This document shows, in pieces, positions 1 to 9,259 of a DNA stretch of 39,609 bases. Position 1 is the stretch's first letter, and each line of letters starts with the position of its first letter. The notes beneath the pieces were generated by a model, which made no database searches, was not told where the DNA came from, and saw only the letters and a program-made list of their open reading frames with translations. This DNA is from Candidatus Omnitrophus sp. (GTDB lineage Bacteria; Omnitrophota; Gorgyraeia; Zapsychrales; Fredricksoniimonadaceae). The DNA is taken from positions 1 through 39,609 of the forward strand of contig DYQZ01000005.1 in the NCBI GenBank assembly GCA_020719005.1, read 5' to 3'. The translations under genes and the position numbers were made by a program.

Positions 1-31
1 GGAGAACCCTGCCCTTCTTTTTCAAAGAGTT

Positions 32-697
32 TCAACTAACTTTAGCATTCCGCCGCTCCATAAAATAAGCATAATCATCAACCCATTTATTCACAGATTC
101 GATACAAATATTATATCTCGCAAGAACCTCTCTTATTTTCTCCGGAGAAGGTTCAGTCCAATTAGGAAAGTCTGACAAGTTGTCCAGTTCTTTTCCAGCC
201 TCCTGATTTTGTTTAGGCGCATCAAAGTTTGCATGATGCCCATTTTCTTGCAATTTAACGCGCCAACGAATCGCTCGACAGAAAATTACTGTGATTCCTT
301 TTCGCCAACGATCTTCCGCCGCTAAAATCTGCTTTTCTTCTATCCCTATACCCCTTAAAGCCTGCACAACCTTATCGTGCAAGATCATTCGTTGCTTCAA
401 AGTCATACTACCCATAAAAGACCCGGCCATTAGATCAGTCAAAGTCGCCTCCGAAGACACCAACGCAATATTCTGAAGCTTCTTCAAAATAACATCAGCC
501 TCCTCGATCTTCTGGTTCATCTTTGCTGTAATCGGCCCCAAAGAAAACTCAACCAAGCGATCAAATTTTGAAATTATCGTCATGAAAACGCCAATTATAA
601 GAGCAACCCATACCAAGGCCATGTCATTGAAGATTATTTTTACGGTAAATGGCGCAATTATAGTAAAAAGGATCCCTGTCCAGAAAAGTACTGCCAT
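32..697 (-). CDS. hypothetical membrane protein (N-terminal TM segments, soluble C-terminal part)
   Basis: 221-aa ORF; hydrophobic N-terminus MAVLFWTGILFTIIAPFTVKIIFNDMALVWVALIIGVFMTII; good Shine-Dalgarno (GGAGAAGGAGTTTTAATG) upstream. Confidence 0.75.
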   Translation of the reverse strand: MAVLFWTGILFTIIAPFTVKIIFNDMALVWVALIIGVFMTIISKFDRLVEFSLGPITAKMNQKIEEADVILKKLQNIALVSSEATLTDLMAGSFMGSMTLKQRMILHDKVVQALRGIGIEEKQILAAEDRWRKGITVIFCRAIRWRVKLQENGHHANFDAPKQNQEAGKELDNLSDFPNWTEPSPEKIREVLARYNICIESVNKWVDDYAYFMERRNAKVS

Positions 698-829
698 TAA
701 AACTCCTTCTCCAACGGTGAATGAAAAGAAACCCGAGCACAGAGCCCGAGTGCATTCATTGCGAACCAGTTCTTAAAACAATAATGATTATTAACGACAC
801 GTTTCCCATAAGCCCCCCAAATGTCGTTT

Positions 830-857
830 ATTCTATCACCAGATCGCCACTTTTCAA
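830..857 (-). promoter_or_regulatory. putative sigma70-type promoter for the 32..697 gene (TTGAAA-N16-TAGAAT)
   Basis: minus strand: -35 TTGAAA (852-857), -10 TAGAAT (830-835), 16-nt spacer; flanked by ATGTCGTTT/AAACGACAT inverted repeat. Confidence 0.5.
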
Positions 858-889
858 ACGACATCTGCAAGCAACAACCCGAAAAATAA

Positions 890-912
890 AGAGCGGCTAA
901 AAAAGCCGCTCT
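890..912 (-). terminator. rho-independent terminator downstream of the 947..1384 ORF
   Basis: perfect AGAGCGGCT/AGCCGCTCT stem followed on the minus strand by TTTATTTTT. Confidence 0.85.
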
Positions 913-946
913 CGCTAAGAAGTCTCACCTCACAGGCCACCCGCGT

Positions 947-1384
947 CTAGGCTAACGCAGAGGGTTTGGAGGAGAGAACATGGGTTTTCCACTGAAGGTG
1001 GACCGTCAGGCCATGGCTATACAGAACACGGTAGATGAACCGATGCTGTTTCATATAGACAACGCCCTTGACCCGAAACAGAAACACCTCCGAACGCCCC
1101 TCAGACTCTATCTTCTTCGTGATAAAGACCTCGGGTGCCGGGATATCCTGCGGGATCTGATCCACGCGCGACACGAGATAAACAAAGGTCTTGTTCACCT
1201 GCGTATCGCTTTCTTTATCACACGACACCTCGCGGACAGAAACCGCGCGGCCAACGCGTGAAGTAAGTTCTTTTTTACGGTACACCACATTTTTCATATA
1301 CCACCTTGGATCCCCAAAATACATGTTCGGATACAGACGATCTATCCGCACTCGAAAGATAACATTTAAAACAGGGGTAAACAA
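947..1384 (-). CDS. hypothetical protein (start uncertain; ORF start codon is TTG)
   Basis: 145-aa ORF ending just before a strong minus-strand terminator; no recognised domain; overlaps weaker plus-strand ORFs. Confidence 0.5.
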   Translation of the reverse strand: MFTPVLNVIFRVRIDRLYPNMYFGDPRWYMKNVVYRKKELTSRVGRAVSVREVSCDKESDTQVNKTFVYLVSRVDQIPQDIPAPEVFITKKIESEGRSEVFLFRVKGVVYMKQHRFIYRVLYSHGLTVHLQWKTHVLSSKPSALA

Positions 1385-1631
1385 GGTGCCCGAGGGCTTC
1401 TCGAGAAAACGTTATTTTCTATGCACGGCTCAAGTCGCTTTGCCTGCCATAACGTGCCACCTCGCCGTCCTCGCTCGCTTAAAACGAGTTTCATCTGATC
1501 GGTGGCCTGAGTAATGCCGACGGGGTTTCTTAGTTAATAGCGCGGAACGTTCCTTCAATGCCGCTCACTGCGGGCGGCAAGGCCTCCGTCACTCGGCGCG
1601 GCAAAGCCAACCAATTCCAGAAAATATACTG

Positions 1632-2264
1632 TTATTTCTCATGAAAAGGAAGCGGGACTTTGGGTTCTTGGCCTTGTAAAAGGCGGTGGATATTGGGGCG
1701 ATGGCGAAAGACAATAAAGACACAAAAGATGATACTGAGCGCTTTTACGCTGAAAGGAGCATCCACAATGATCATGAGAACCGGGAGCAAAAGCCCTGCA
1801 AGGATAGAAGATACGGAAATATAAGCGGTCAACAGAAAACAGATCACCCATGCCAACACACATAAGAAGACAGCCAAACGGATGGATGGAAGCGCAATGG
1901 TCAGACCAATAAGGACACCCAATGAGGTCGCGATCCCCTTCCCACCTTTGAATTGCAAGAAACATGTCCAATTATGCCCGATGACCGCCATGATCGCGGC
2001 CATGATCGGGATATTGGCATCGCCTGGAAAAATAAAACCTGATACCGCTACCGGCACGATGCCCTTAATGATATCCAAAATAAGCACAGTTGCTCCCGGG
2101 CCTTTGCCAAGCACGCGAAAAGCATTCGTTGCCCCCACATTACCTGAGCCATGCTGACGGATATCAATATTCTTTAGGATTTTACCAAAAATAAATGCGG
2201 TCGGAATAGAGCCGATAATATAACTGACGGCGGCAGTGATAAGCATATTAACGAACATCATCAT
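1632..2264 (-). CDS. plsY: glycerol-3-phosphate acyltransferase PlsY
   Basis: polytopic protein with YIIGSIPTAFIFGK, GSGNVGATNAFRVLGK and FKGGKGIATSLG motifs of PlsY. Confidence 0.95.
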   Translation of the reverse strand: MMMFVNMLITAAVSYIIGSIPTAFIFGKILKNIDIRQHGSGNVGATNAFRVLGKGPGATVLILDIIKGIVPVAVSGFIFPGDANIPIMAAIMAVIGHNWTCFLQFKGGKGIATSLGVLIGLTIALPSIRLAVFLCVLAWVICFLLTAYISVSSILAGLLLPVLMIIVDAPFSVKALSIIFCVFIVFRHRPNIHRLLQGQEPKVPLPFHEK

Positions 2265-2811
2265 TGAGCACCTTGATCCCTTCTTTCATATACATGATCC
2301 CTGAAATAACCGTTGAACATAATGCCACCCACCAGACGAACAGTGCCAAATGGAATTGAAGAAAAACAGCAACGATACACACCACCTGAAAGAAGGCGGT
2401 GACCTTGCCCCAAACGTTCGGACGGATCTCAACGATACCGACCTTAAGCTCGACCAGGAAACTGCCCAAGATAAGGATGATATCACGGCTCACGAACGCT
2501 ACGACGAGCCACAGCGGCATGCGCACCGCCCAGTCATGATCCAGCCCTACTTTATATAAACACAACAAAGCGCTGATAAAAAGAAGCTTGTCGGCCAGAG
2601 GGTCGAGGATCGAACCCGCTTTTGTTTTCTGCCGATAGTGACGCGCGATATAACCATCGACCACATCCGTTATTTCAGCGAACAAATAAATACCCAGTGC
2701 ATACCAGCGCAGATATTCACGCGCCTCGGTATAATACATCATCACCGCAATAAAAACGGGTATGAGGATAATACGCCCGATCGTTATTTTATTGGCAAGT
2801 GTTAAAGACAT
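2248..2811 (-). CDS. pgsA: CDP-diacylglycerol--glycerol-3-phosphate 3-phosphatidyltransferase
   Basis: CDP-alcohol phosphatidyltransferase motif (DVVDGYIARHYRQKTKAGSILDPLADKLL). Confidence 0.93.
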   Translation of the reverse strand: MSLTLANKITIGRIILIPVFIAVMMYYTEAREYLRWYALGIYLFAEITDVVDGYIARHYRQKTKAGSILDPLADKLLFISALLCLYKVGLDHDWAVRMPLWLVVAFVSRDIILILGSFLVELKVGIVEIRPNVWGKVTAFFQVVCIVAVFLQFHLALFVWWVALCSTVISGIMYMKEGIKVLNDDVR

Positions 2812-2820
2812 AGGGTCTTT

Positions 2821-3156
2821 CTATTCAGGAAGGATTTCCAGCTTGACACCTGTCTCAGGGTCAACCTCAAGCTCACCGCTATAATGCTTTCCTGTCACCG
2901 GCGAATATTTCACGACAACCGGTTTGCCGGCGCCGAGGATCTTGTTGGCGGCATCCCGTGATCCCGGATCGGTCTGAACATCCCGGATCATGCGCTTCAT
3001 ATCACTGTTCGACACATCACGTCCGGTCATCCCGCCCATAACTTTTTGCGCCATATCAAATTGATCATTGGGTGTTTCTTTGGGTGCGGATGATCTGCCG
3101 GAAGCGCATCCGCCGAACAATAAACCGCATAAAAGAAGCATCGGAATAAGTTTCAT
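2821..3156 (-). CDS. small putative lipoprotein, unknown function
   Basis: MKLIPMLLLCGLLFGGC signal peptide with lipobox (LFGGC); start moved to the internal Met. Confidence 0.75.
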   Translation of the reverse strand: MKLIPMLLLCGLLFGGCASGRSSAPKETPNDQFDMAQKVMGGMTGRDVSNSDMKRMIRDVQTDPGSRDAANKILGAGKPVVVKYSPVTGKHYSGELEVDPETGVKLEILPE

Positions 3157-3164
3157 CTTGCCCG

Positions 3165-3761
3165 TCACTTGATCCATCGGACCCTATTCAGCGGCCAGAA
3201 AATGCATTCGGCTTTGCCAAGCACATAATATTCGGGCACAAAGCCCCAATAACGGCTGTCATGGCTGGAGCCGCTATTATCCCCCATCACAAAATAATTC
3301 CCGGTGGGAACAGTGATCTTCTTCCCCTCTATGCCGTATTCACCGCGATTATAATAATGGATATTATCCAGGGCCCCGTCACTCAAGACCTTGTCATTGA
3401 TCAAAACCTTTCCATCCTTGATCTCAACGGTCTCACCGCCAAAAGCGATCAGGCGTTTAATAAAATCCTTATCCCTGGTCACGGGATACTTAAAAACGAT
3501 CACATCGCCCCGTTTTGCCTTAGTGAATCCCGGCAAACGGTATTTAGTGAACGGGAAAAGCGGGCCATACGCGAGCTTGTTCACGAACAAACGGTCCCCT
3601 TCAATGAGTGTCATGCGCATCGAACCCGACGGGATCTTGAAAGGCTGGATCAAGAAAGAACGGATGACCATCGCGAGAATGAATGCGATCACGATCGACT
3701 CTGTCCATTCCCAGATGATCGGTTTCCAATGCGCGATGAATGCCTGCTGTTTGTCTGTCAT
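3165..3761 (-). CDS. lepB: signal peptidase I
   Basis: catalytic Ser box IPSGSMRMTL, Lys region KRGDVIVFKYP..KDFIKRLIAFGGE, GDNSGSSHDSRYWGFVP. Confidence 0.96.
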   Translation of the reverse strand: MTDKQQAFIAHWKPIIWEWTESIVIAFILAMVIRSFLIQPFKIPSGSMRMTLIEGDRLFVNKLAYGPLFPFTKYRLPGFTKAKRGDVIVFKYPVTRDKDFIKRLIAFGGETVEIKDGKVLINDKVLSDGALDNIHYYNRGEYGIEGKKITVPTGNYFVMGDNSGSSHDSRYWGFVPEYYVLGKAECIFWPLNRVRWIK

Positions 3762-3775
3762 TTCGTTTATCCTTT

Positions 3776-5566
3776 TTATATCTTAAGCGCGGCGAGAAAA
3801 GCCTCTTGAGGCACTTCAACACGCCCAACCTGTTTGAGTTTCTTTTTACCTTCTTTTTGCTTTTCCCACAACTTGCGTTTACGGGAAATGTCGCCGCCAT
3901 AACATTTTGCGGTCACATTCTTGCCCATGGACTTCACGCGCGATGAGGCGATGATGCGCCCATCGCAAGAAGCCTGAATGCGGATCTCGAACAATTGCGC
4001 CGGAATAAGTTCTTTGAGTTTATCGCACAGTTTGGCACCTTTATCATAAGCATGATCCTTATGCACCAGACACGAGAATGCATCGCATTCTTCGTCGTTG
4101 ATGAGGATGTCTAACTTGGTGATGGGAGCCACCTTGTATCCACAAAATTCATAATCGATCGAACCATACCCTTTTGTCGCGGATTTGATCATGTCATTGA
4201 AGTCCACGATGACCTCAGCAAGCGGGATCTCATAAATAACACGCATACGGTCTGAAACGAATTCGCTCTTGATATAAACACCGCGCTTGCGCTTGGTCAA
4301 CTCCATAACAGCGTCCATCGACGTGACCGGGGTCAAGACCGACACTCTAAGCATGGGCTCTTCCACAGACTTGATATCACTCATGCTTGGAAGGTCCGAG
4401 GGGTTCTCAACATCTTTCATGATACCGTCTTTGGTCTCATAACGATACCCGACATTCGGGGTCGTCAAGACAAGGCTCAAATTGTATTCACGCTCGAGGC
4501 GTTCCTGCACGACTTCCATATGAAGCAGCCCTAAGAAACCGCAACGGAACCCGTGCCCGAACGACTGGGATGTTTCAGGCTCAAATGTAAAGCTCGGATC
4601 ATTCAGCCGCAATTTATCGATCGCCACGCGCAGGTCCATATATTCATCCGCCGTTACGGGATACACACCGCAAAAAACCAAGGGCTTAAGCTGACGGTAG
4701 CCTTCCATCGGAGCATCACACGGATTCGCCACATCCGTGATCGTATCACCGACACGGATCTCTTTCGGATCACGCACATTGCAGGTGATATAACCGACCT
4801 CGCCTGTGCCGAGCTCCTTGAGCTTGGTATCAAAAGGTGAGAAACAACCTATCCCCTCGACGGTAAATTCCTGTGCGAGATGCATGAGGCGAATGCGCGA
4901 ACCGATCGCCAACTTACCATCAAAAACACGAACAAAAATAACCACGCCTTTGTAGACATCGAACTTCATATCAAAGATCAGCGCCTTAAGAGGTTTATTC
5001 TCCTCGCCGTAAGGCGCTGGGATAAAGCTCACGATCTTCTCGAATAAGAGATCGATATTAAGACCGACCTTGGCAGAAACTTTCTGGATATCCTCTTCCT
5101 TGAACTTCAACACTTCCTTGAACTGCCGCACCGCTTCATTAGGATCGATATTAGCAATGTCGATCTTATTGATGACCGGCAAGATCTCTAGGTTGTTATT
5201 AACCGCCAGATAATAATTCGCGACGGTCTGCGACTCAACGCCCTGCGATGCATCAATAATAAGAAGAGCCCCTTCACACGCCTTCAGGGATTTCTCGACC
5301 TCATAGGTAAAATCAACGTGCCCGGGAGTATCAATGAGGTTAAGTAGATATTCCTGACCATCTTTGGCTTTATACATGAGCTTGACGGCGGACGCTTTGA
5401 TCGTGATACCGCGTTCGCGCTCAAGGTCCATGTCATCCAACAGCTGATTCTTGAAACTGCGCTCATCAATGGCCCCGCAATGAAGCATGAGCCGGTCAGC
5501 CAACGTGGACTTTCCGTGGTCAATATGCGCGATAATGGAGAAATTACGTATAAGTTCCTGTTTCAT
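3776..5566 (-). CDS. lepA: elongation factor 4 (LepA), ribosome back-translocase GTPase
   Basis: 596 aa, starts MKQELIRNFSIIAHIDHGKSTLADRL; GTPase motifs DTPGHVDF, NKID; LepA C-terminal domain. Confidence 0.98.
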   Translation of the reverse strand: MKQELIRNFSIIAHIDHGKSTLADRLMLHCGAIDERSFKNQLLDDMDLERERGITIKASAVKLMYKAKDGQEYLLNLIDTPGHVDFTYEVEKSLKACEGALLIIDASQGVESQTVANYYLAVNNNLEILPVINKIDIANIDPNEAVRQFKEVLKFKEEDIQKVSAKVGLNIDLLFEKIVSFIPAPYGEENKPLKALIFDMKFDVYKGVVIFVRVFDGKLAIGSRIRLMHLAQEFTVEGIGCFSPFDTKLKELGTGEVGYITCNVRDPKEIRVGDTITDVANPCDAPMEGYRQLKPLVFCGVYPVTADEYMDLRVAIDKLRLNDPSFTFEPETSQSFGHGFRCGFLGLLHMEVVQERLEREYNLSLVLTTPNVGYRYETKDGIMKDVENPSDLPSMSDIKSVEEPMLRVSVLTPVTSMDAVMELTKRKRGVYIKSEFVSDRMRVIYEIPLAEVIVDFNDMIKSATKGYGSIDYEFCGYKVAPITKLDILINDEECDAFSCLVHKDHAYDKGAKLCDKLKELIPAQLFEIRIQASCDGRIIASSRVKSMGKNVTAKCYGGDISRKRKLWEKQKEGKKKLKQVGRVEVPQEAFLAALKI

Positions 5567-5586
5567 ATTCTTTTCTGTACGAAGTA

Positions 5587-6261
5587 TTATGCTTTGGACT
5601 GGACACGCCGGACGATAAGGTCAACGACCTCGTCGATCGACATGCTGGTCGAGTCAATAATAATAGCATCATCTGCTTTTTTAAGAGGGCCCGCCTTACG
5701 CGTGAAATCCTTATGATCGCGCTCAGCCAAGTCTGCCTTGAGCGCCTGTTCATCAACAGGCTGTCCTTTAGCCTTGAGCTCATCGATACGGCGCTGGCAA
5801 CGGATATCAAAATCCGCATCCAGATAAAACTTGTAGGCTGCATCCGGGAACACCACGGTCCCAAGGTCCCGCCCATCGCCTACCATGGACTGCTCACGCC
5901 CCATCCGGCGCTGCCACTCCAACATCACATGACGGACACCCGGCGTGCGGGCGATATAAAATGTATTATTAGTCACGTCCGTCGAGCGGATCGTTTCGGA
6001 GACATCCTCGCCGTCAAGGGTCACTTTAAGAGGTTTCCCCGCTTCGTTGACCAGATCGATATGTGTCACTTCCGCAAGCTTGATCAGCGCCTGCTCATCT
6101 TCAAGGTTCAATTTCGCACGCAGTGCTTTGACGGTCAGCGCCCGGTACATCGCCCCTGTGTCCATGAACGCGAAGCCAAGCCTCTTCGCCGCCATTTTGG
6201 CAACCGTGCTTTTTCCTGCCCCCGCAGGCCCATCGATAACAACTACAAGATGATCAGCCAT
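5587..6261 (-). CDS. cmk: cytidylate kinase
   Basis: VVIDGPAGAGKSTVAKMAAKRLGFAFMDTGAMYRALT; VGDGRDLGTVVFPDA; start assigned to MADHLVV; overlaps the tyrA stop. Confidence 0.96.
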   Translation of the reverse strand: MADHLVVVIDGPAGAGKSTVAKMAAKRLGFAFMDTGAMYRALTVKALRAKLNLEDEQALIKLAEVTHIDLVNEAGKPLKVTLDGEDVSETIRSTDVTNNTFYIARTPGVRHVMLEWQRRMGREQSMVGDGRDLGTVVFPDAAYKFYLDADFDIRCQRRIDELKAKGQPVDEQALKADLAERDHKDFTRKAGPLKKADDAIIIDSTSMSIDEVVDLIVRRVQSKA

Positions 6262-7123
6262 TTTTTTTCTCGAGAAGTTCACGTTTTGTTTTAGCCTGTG
6301 TTAATGCCTGCGTTAATGCCGGCTCATCATGGTCCACAATGGCCTTACGGATATCCGACAAAGAACGGACAGTTTCATCGATCGCTTTAAGGATATGACG
6401 ATAATTCGACGCGCAAATATCATTCCAGATCTTGGGAGAAGACCCCGCGATACGGGTCGTATCCCTGAGTCCCGACGATCCATGGGCCAGCATTTCTTCG
6501 GGGATCGCACGCATAAGCGCAAACGCCACGATATGAGGCAGATGACTTACATAAGCCAGCGCCTCGTCATGTTTAGCCGGCTCCATCATCACTACATTGG
6601 CACCCAAACTTGTCCAAAGATGCTTGATCTTATCTTTCGCAAGGCGGTTCGTCTTTTCGACAGGCGTCATGAGACACGTCGCACCTTTGAAAAGATCCGC
6701 GTTCGCATGCGCCACACCGCTCTTCTCTGAACCTGCCATCGGATGAGACCCGACGAACAGGACATGCTGAGGCAGATATTTCTGTGCTGCCTCAACGATC
6801 GAGACCTTGGTGCTTCCCACATCTGTCATGATGGCGCCGCGTTTGATCGCCTTGATAAATTCTTTATCCTTGATCTGCTCAAGGATCACTTTCACGGGAG
6901 ATGCTAAGATCACCAGATCCGCATGCATGACCGCCTGACGGATATCGGTCGTTCCCTCATCAATGATCCCTTTCTCGCGCGCGGCCTTCATGGAAGCTTC
7001 CTGACGGAATGACCCAACCACTTTACCAGCGAGATTATTCTTCTTAAGCGCCAGGGCCAATGACCCGCCAAGGAGCCCTGTACCAATGATCGCTACTTTT
7101 CCAAACAAATGACGTCTGAACAC
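6254..7123 (-). CDS. tyrA: prephenate (arogenate) dehydrogenase
   Basis: Rossmann GTGLLGGSLALALKK; VGSHPMAGSEKSGV; SHLPHIVAFALM motifs. Confidence 0.93.
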   Translation of the reverse strand: MFRRHLFGKVAIIGTGLLGGSLALALKKNNLAGKVVGSFRQEASMKAAREKGIIDEGTTDIRQAVMHADLVILASPVKVILEQIKDKEFIKAIKRGAIMTDVGSTKVSIVEAAQKYLPQHVLFVGSHPMAGSEKSGVAHANADLFKGATCLMTPVEKTNRLAKDKIKHLWTSLGANVVMMEPAKHDEALAYVSHLPHIVAFALMRAIPEEMLAHGSSGLRDTTRIAGSSPKIWNDICASNYRHILKAIDETVRSLSDIRKAIVDHDEPALTQALTQAKTKRELLEKKNG

Positions 7124-7131
7124 GTTTTACC

Positions 7132-8148
7132 TCAGATTTCTCTTCCGACGGCGTTCGCCACCGCGGAAAGCTCTTTCATGAGCTGTTGAAAATTATCGAT
7201 CTTAAGCGACTGGGCACCATCCGACCAGGCTTCCTCGGGGTTTTCATGGACCTCAACAACAACCCCATCCGCGCCCGCGGCGATCCCTGCTTTTGCAATA
7301 CTGCTGACCAAACCCCAACGTCCTGTCCCATGGCTCGGGTCCACAATGATCGGTAAATGCGACTTCTGCTTCACGACGGGAACAGCATTGATATCGAGTG
7401 TATTACGCGTTTCGGTCTCAAAGGTGCGGATACCGCGTTCACACAAGATCACATCAAAATTCCCCTGCGCGAGGATATATTCCGCTGACATGAACCATTC
7501 TTTTATCGTCGAGCTGATACCACGCTTGAGGAGCACGGGCTTGCGCGCCTTGCCCACTTCCTTAAGGAGAGAAAAGTTCTGCATATTACGCGCACCGATC
7601 TGCAGCATATCGGCATATTCACACACCAAAGCCACATCACGCGGGTCCATGACCTCGGTCACGGTCGCGATCCCAACCTCTTTCCCGACGGCAGAAAGAA
7701 TACGAAGCCCCTCTTCGCCCATCCCCTGAAAATCATACGGAGATGACCTGGGCTTGAACGCCCCTCCGCGAAGCACGGTCGCCCCCGCGGCCTTGACCTG
7801 GCGGCCGATCGATAAAAGCATGTCATAGCCTTCGATCGAACAAGGACCTGCCATGACAACAGCCTTCTTACCGCCGATCACAACATCTCCACCGACCTTG
7901 ACCCTCGAACCCTCAGGATTCACTTCACGCGATACAAGTTTATACGGTGCCAATACCGGCATGACCTTTTCAACGCCGGGAAAAACTTCCAAGGGAACGA
8001 TCTGAAGTTTATCTTCGGGGCCGATAAGCCCGATGACCGTACGTTCAGCGCCGCGCGACACATTGGCCTTCAGCCCCATCTTGCCTGTTTTATCAAGGAT
8101 ATGCTGAATATTCTCTTCTGTAGCGCCTGGTTTTAAAACAACGATCAT
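7132..8148 (-). CDS. aroF: 3-deoxy-7-phosphoheptulonate synthase (DAHP synthase, type I beta with N-terminal ferredoxin-like domain)
   Basis: VVMAGPCSIEG, LRGGAFKPRSSPYDFQG, LPIIVDPSHGTGRW motifs. Confidence 0.95.
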   Translation of the reverse strand: MIVVLKPGATEENIQHILDKTGKMGLKANVSRGAERTVIGLIGPEDKLQIVPLEVFPGVEKVMPVLAPYKLVSREVNPEGSRVKVGGDVVIGGKKAVVMAGPCSIEGYDMLLSIGRQVKAAGATVLRGGAFKPRSSPYDFQGMGEEGLRILSAVGKEVGIATVTEVMDPRDVALVCEYADMLQIGARNMQNFSLLKEVGKARKPVLLKRGISSTIKEWFMSAEYILAQGNFDVILCERGIRTFETETRNTLDINAVPVVKQKSHLPIIVDPSHGTGRWGLVSSIAKAGIAAGADGVVVEVHENPEEAWSDGAQSLKIDNFQQLMKELSAVANAVGREI

Positions 8149-9242
8149 AAACTCTCCTTAAGCGCCTTCAGAAATTTCTTATTCTCCGCCGGTGTCCCGA
8201 TCGTCACACGGATATAGTTCGACAAACCCCATGCGCTCATATCGCGGACAATGATACCTTTTTTAATAAGTGCCGGCGACAACGCACGGCTGTCGATCAA
8301 TGTGCGCACCTGAATGAAATTCGTGCAGCCCTTACTGAAAGACACGCCTTTAGCGGCCAGCATCTCTAATTCTTTACACAACAGGTCGCGCTCACGACCA
8401 AGTTGTTTAAGGATCTTTTGATAATAAGCACTATCCTTAAGCGCAGCCACGGCCGCGGCCTGTGCGAGGGAGGTAACATTGAACGGTTCACGCGCGCGGT
8501 TCATAAGATCCGCCACTTCGAGGGACGCCGCACCATACCCCACACGCAGCCCCGCCAAACCATAGATCTTTGAGAATGTCCGTGCCACGACGACATTCCT
8601 GCCCGCACGAAGCAAGGCCAATGTGTCAGGATAATCTTTTTCTTTAGCCGCAAATTCAAAATACGCTTCATCAAAGAAAACAATAACGCTCTCTGGCAGA
8701 TCCTTCATGAACACCGCGACCTCATCCTTGGTCGGATACTGTCCTGATGGATTATCGGGGTTGCCGATAAAAACGATCTTGGTCCTCGGTGTCACCGCTT
8801 TCTTCATGGCAACAAGGTCATAACGCAGACCATTGAGTGGTATCTGCACCAGTTTAGCGCCTGCCAGCGTCGATGCTAAAGAGTAAACAAGAAATGACGG
8901 CTTGGCCATCACGACCTCATCGCCTTCGTTGATAAAAGCGCGCAGAGCCAGCACAATGACCTCATCCGACCCGCAGCCGAACACAAGTTGATCCGCCCCT
9001 ACCTTAAGGCGCTTGGCCACTTCCTGACGCAGCTCAAAACAAGCCCCGTCGGGATAACGATTCAAGGTCTTGGCACAAGCGCTAATGGCCTTGAGCACCT
9101 TCGGAGATGGCCCGTAAGGATTTTCATTCGACGCCAATTTAATAACATTCTTTAAACCGAACTCGCGCTTCACTTCTTCGATCGGTTTTCCTGGCACATA
9201 AGGCTTGATGCCTGTCACAAATTTATTCGCTAAAGTCTTCAT
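8145..9242 (-). CDS. hisC: histidinol-phosphate aminotransferase family
   Basis: KLASNENPYGPSPKVL, TFSKIYGLAGLRVGYG PLP-Lys motif; located in an aromatic-amino-acid cluster so may act on aromatic substrates. Confidence 0.92.
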   Translation of the reverse strand: MKTLANKFVTGIKPYVPGKPIEEVKREFGLKNVIKLASNENPYGPSPKVLKAISACAKTLNRYPDGACFELRQEVAKRLKVGADQLVFGCGSDEVIVLALRAFINEGDEVVMAKPSFLVYSLASTLAGAKLVQIPLNGLRYDLVAMKKAVTPRTKIVFIGNPDNPSGQYPTKDEVAVFMKDLPESVIVFFDEAYFEFAAKEKDYPDTLALLRAGRNVVVARTFSKIYGLAGLRVGYGAASLEVADLMNRAREPFNVTSLAQAAAVAALKDSAYYQKILKQLGRERDLLCKELEMLAAKGVSFSKGCTNFIQVRTLIDSRALSPALIKKGIIVRDMSAWGLSNYIRVTIGTPAENKKFLKALKESL

Positions 9243-9259
9243 CTACTCACCTTGTTATC

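Noticed and set aside
980-1514. Plus-strand ORFs 980..1261 and 1191..1514
   Set aside because: Overlap the minus-strand ORF 947..1384, which is followed by a strong minus-strand terminator; no domains recognised. Not excluded with certainty.
5713-6294. Long plus-strand ORF (193 aa) antisense to cmk; similar plus-strand ORFs at 3261-3809, 9630-9851, 10183-10833, 18311-18883, 21590-22129, 33800-34387, 36155-36784
   Set aside because: Shadow ORFs opposite well-identified conserved genes; arginine/histidine-rich or low-complexity translations without family signatures.
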